Assembly (NCBI GenBank): GCA_947452765.1
Contig: CANGDR010000015.1
Location: 1-36,364 of the forward strand
Source: Actinomycetota bacterium
GTDB lineage: Bacteria > Actinomycetota > Actinomycetes > S36-B12 > UBA5976
Length of the DNA: 36,364 bases
Direction of reading: 5' to 3'
The notes beneath the pieces are model-generated. The model was not told the origin of the DNA. It made no database searches and saw only the letters and a list, made by a program, of their open reading frames with translations. Shown here in pieces: positions 35,495-36,364 of the stretch. How positions within the stretch are numbered: the stretch's first letter is position 1; each line of letters opens with the position of its first letter. Made by a program: the position numbers and the translations under genes.

Positions 35495-36307
35495 GTGACG
35501 CGCTTAATTGCTAGCGATCTGGACGGCACCTTTCTGCAAACTGGCGGGACAGTATCCCCAGAAAACGTCGCCGCTATTTCCCGGGCGCATGCCAATGGCT
35601 TGGAAACAATCTTTGTGACGGGCCGCCCGACAAGATGGATGCGCCAAATTACCGAAATGACTGGACATGAAGGCTTGGCGCTCGTCTGCAATGGCGCATT
35701 GTTAATGGATTTGAAGACTCAGGAAACGATCTATGCGGAACTATTGTCTGCTGATGCAGGACTGCAAGCAGCGGCTGCGTTACAAGAACTTGATCCCGAT
35801 ATTTCTTTTGCAGTCGAACTTGATCGTCATGACGTTTCTTTTCTAGTTGACGACAAATACAAACCACGCTGGGAGATCAAGAACACACCACCGGCAACTG
35901 ATGTGGAAGATATGTTTGCCACGGAGATTGTGGTCAAATTACTTGCGCGGCCGAGCGATCGAATTCAACAAAACGCCGATGAGTTTTTAGTTGAAGCACA
36001 GAAGGCACTCGACGGAATCGTTGATGTTACTCACTCAAACTTTATGGATCTAATGATTGAAATGAGTGCTCTTGGTATTAATAAGGGCTCTGGTCTTGAA
36101 AAATTTGCAATCAGTAAAAGTATGACTGCACCCGATGTGGCTGCAATTGGCGACATGCCAAATGATGTATCAATGGTTGCTTGGGCTGGACGTGGCGCGG
36201 CTGTCGAGAACGCACACGAATGGGTTAAGACTGCAGCAACCGAACATGTGCCATCAAATGATGATCATGGTGTTGCGGTATTCATTGACCGAATACTTGC
36301 AGGTTAA
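35495..36307 (+). CDS. HAD-superfamily (Cof-type) phosphatase
   Basis: 270 residues. HAD motif I SDLDGTF (nucleophile D8, D10), motif II FVTGRPTRWM, motif III K in LGINKGSGLEKFA, motif IV GDMPNDVSM; the C2-type cap between motifs II and III fits the Cof/YidA branch, which dephosphorylates small sugar phosphates or related compounds. Substrate unknown. GTG start with AGGGAG 8 nt upstream. Divergent from trpB2 with a 117-nt spacer. Its 3' end, including the stop codon, is duplicated in the following tandem repeat. Confidence 0.9.
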   Translation: MTRLIASDLDGTFLQTGGTVSPENVAAISRAHANGLETIFVTGRPTRWMRQITEMTGHEGLALVCNGALLMDLKTQETIYAELLSADAGLQAAAALQELDPDISFAVELDRHDVSFLVDDKYKPRWEIKNTPPATDVEDMFATEIVVKLLARPSDRIQQNADEFLVEAQKALDGIVDVTHSNFMDLMIEMSALGINKGSGLEKFAISKSMTAPDVAAIGDMPNDVSMVAWAGRGAAVENAHEWVKTAATEHVPSNDDHGVAVFIDRILAG

Positions 36308-36364
36308 TAAATACTGCCCGAATACTTGCAGGTTAATAAATACTGCCCGAATACTTGCAGGTTA
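36291..36364. repeat. 29-bp tandem repeat, about 2.5 copies, running to the window end
   Basis: Three copies start at 36291, 36320 and 36349 (the last cut by the edge). Each begins GAATACTTGCAGGTTAATAA, which in the first copy encodes the last residues and stop of the HAD protein, and ends ATACTGCCC. The copies appear identical. No spacers differ between them, so it is not a CRISPR array. It may be a true short tandem repeat or an assembly artefact at a contig end. Confidence 0.9.

Noticed and set aside
36291-36364. Possible CRISPR array at the window end
   Set aside because: Copies are contiguous with no variable spacers; it is a plain tandem repeat and no cas gene is present.

Overview
The window reads as the chromosomal replication-origin neighbourhood of an actinobacterium. 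From the left edge to about 22.7 kb the gene order is the classic actinobacterial one, as around Rv3909 to alaT in Mycobacterium tuberculosis: DUF6049 protein, murJ, pseudokinase, trxB, trxA, cwlM-like, then (reverse strand) parB, parA, rsmG, jag/khpB, yidC, yidD, rnpA, rpmH, then dnaA, oriC, dnaN, recF, DUF721/dciA, gyrB, gyrA, DUF3566, tRNA-Ile, DLW-39, tRNA-Ala. The modest G+C (judged by eye, well below that of streptomycetes or mycobacteria), small proteins and tight spacing suggest a streamlined planktonic lineage such as freshwater Nanopelagicales (acI). That placement is inference; no 16S rRNA or other marker is present.

Layout. (1) 1 to 7.2 kb, forward: cell-envelope and redox genes (murJ lipid II flippase, its pseudokinase partner, thioredoxin pair, CwlM-like protein). 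(2) 7.2 to 12.2 kb, reverse: chromosome partitioning (parB, parA and four parS sites), rsmG, and the rpmH-rnpA-yidD-yidC-khpB block for ribosome and RNase P parts and membrane insertion. (3) 12.2 to 14.5 kb: dnaA flanked by DnaA-box-bearing spacers; the dnaA-dnaN spacer is the probable oriC, with seven DnaA boxes. (4) 14.5 to 22.75 kb, forward: replication and topology genes, then two tRNAs with a tiny conserved ORF between them, closed by a strong terminator. (5) 22.8 to 30.7 kb: an MFS transporter, dnaB behind a spacer rich in DnaA-box-like sequence, a class III aminotransferase, a membrane SpoIIE-type phosphatase translationally coupled to a HisC-like aminotransferase, then reverse-strand EamA transporter and yqeY. 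(6) 30.7 to 31.4 kb: a gene-free stretch full of inverted repeats next to tRNA-Ser(TGA). (7) 31.4 to 36.4 kb: an unknown membrane protein, a SET-domain protein, serS, a TrpB2-type enzyme and a HAD phosphatase. The last gene runs into a 29-bp tandem repeat that reaches the window end.

The core works as one origin module: DnaA acts at oriC, DnaN, RecF, gyrase, DnaB and the DUF721/DciA candidate helicase loader serve the fork, and ParABS segregates the newly copied origin. The most unusual items are the inverted-repeat cluster beside tRNA-Ser, a perfect CRP/GlxR-like palindrome between cwlM and parB, the DnaA-box-like cluster before dnaB, the SET-domain gene, the MurJ/pseudokinase pair as separate genes, and the CwlM-like protein that has lost a zinc ligand. 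I found no CRISPR array, transposase, phage gene or recognisable defence system.
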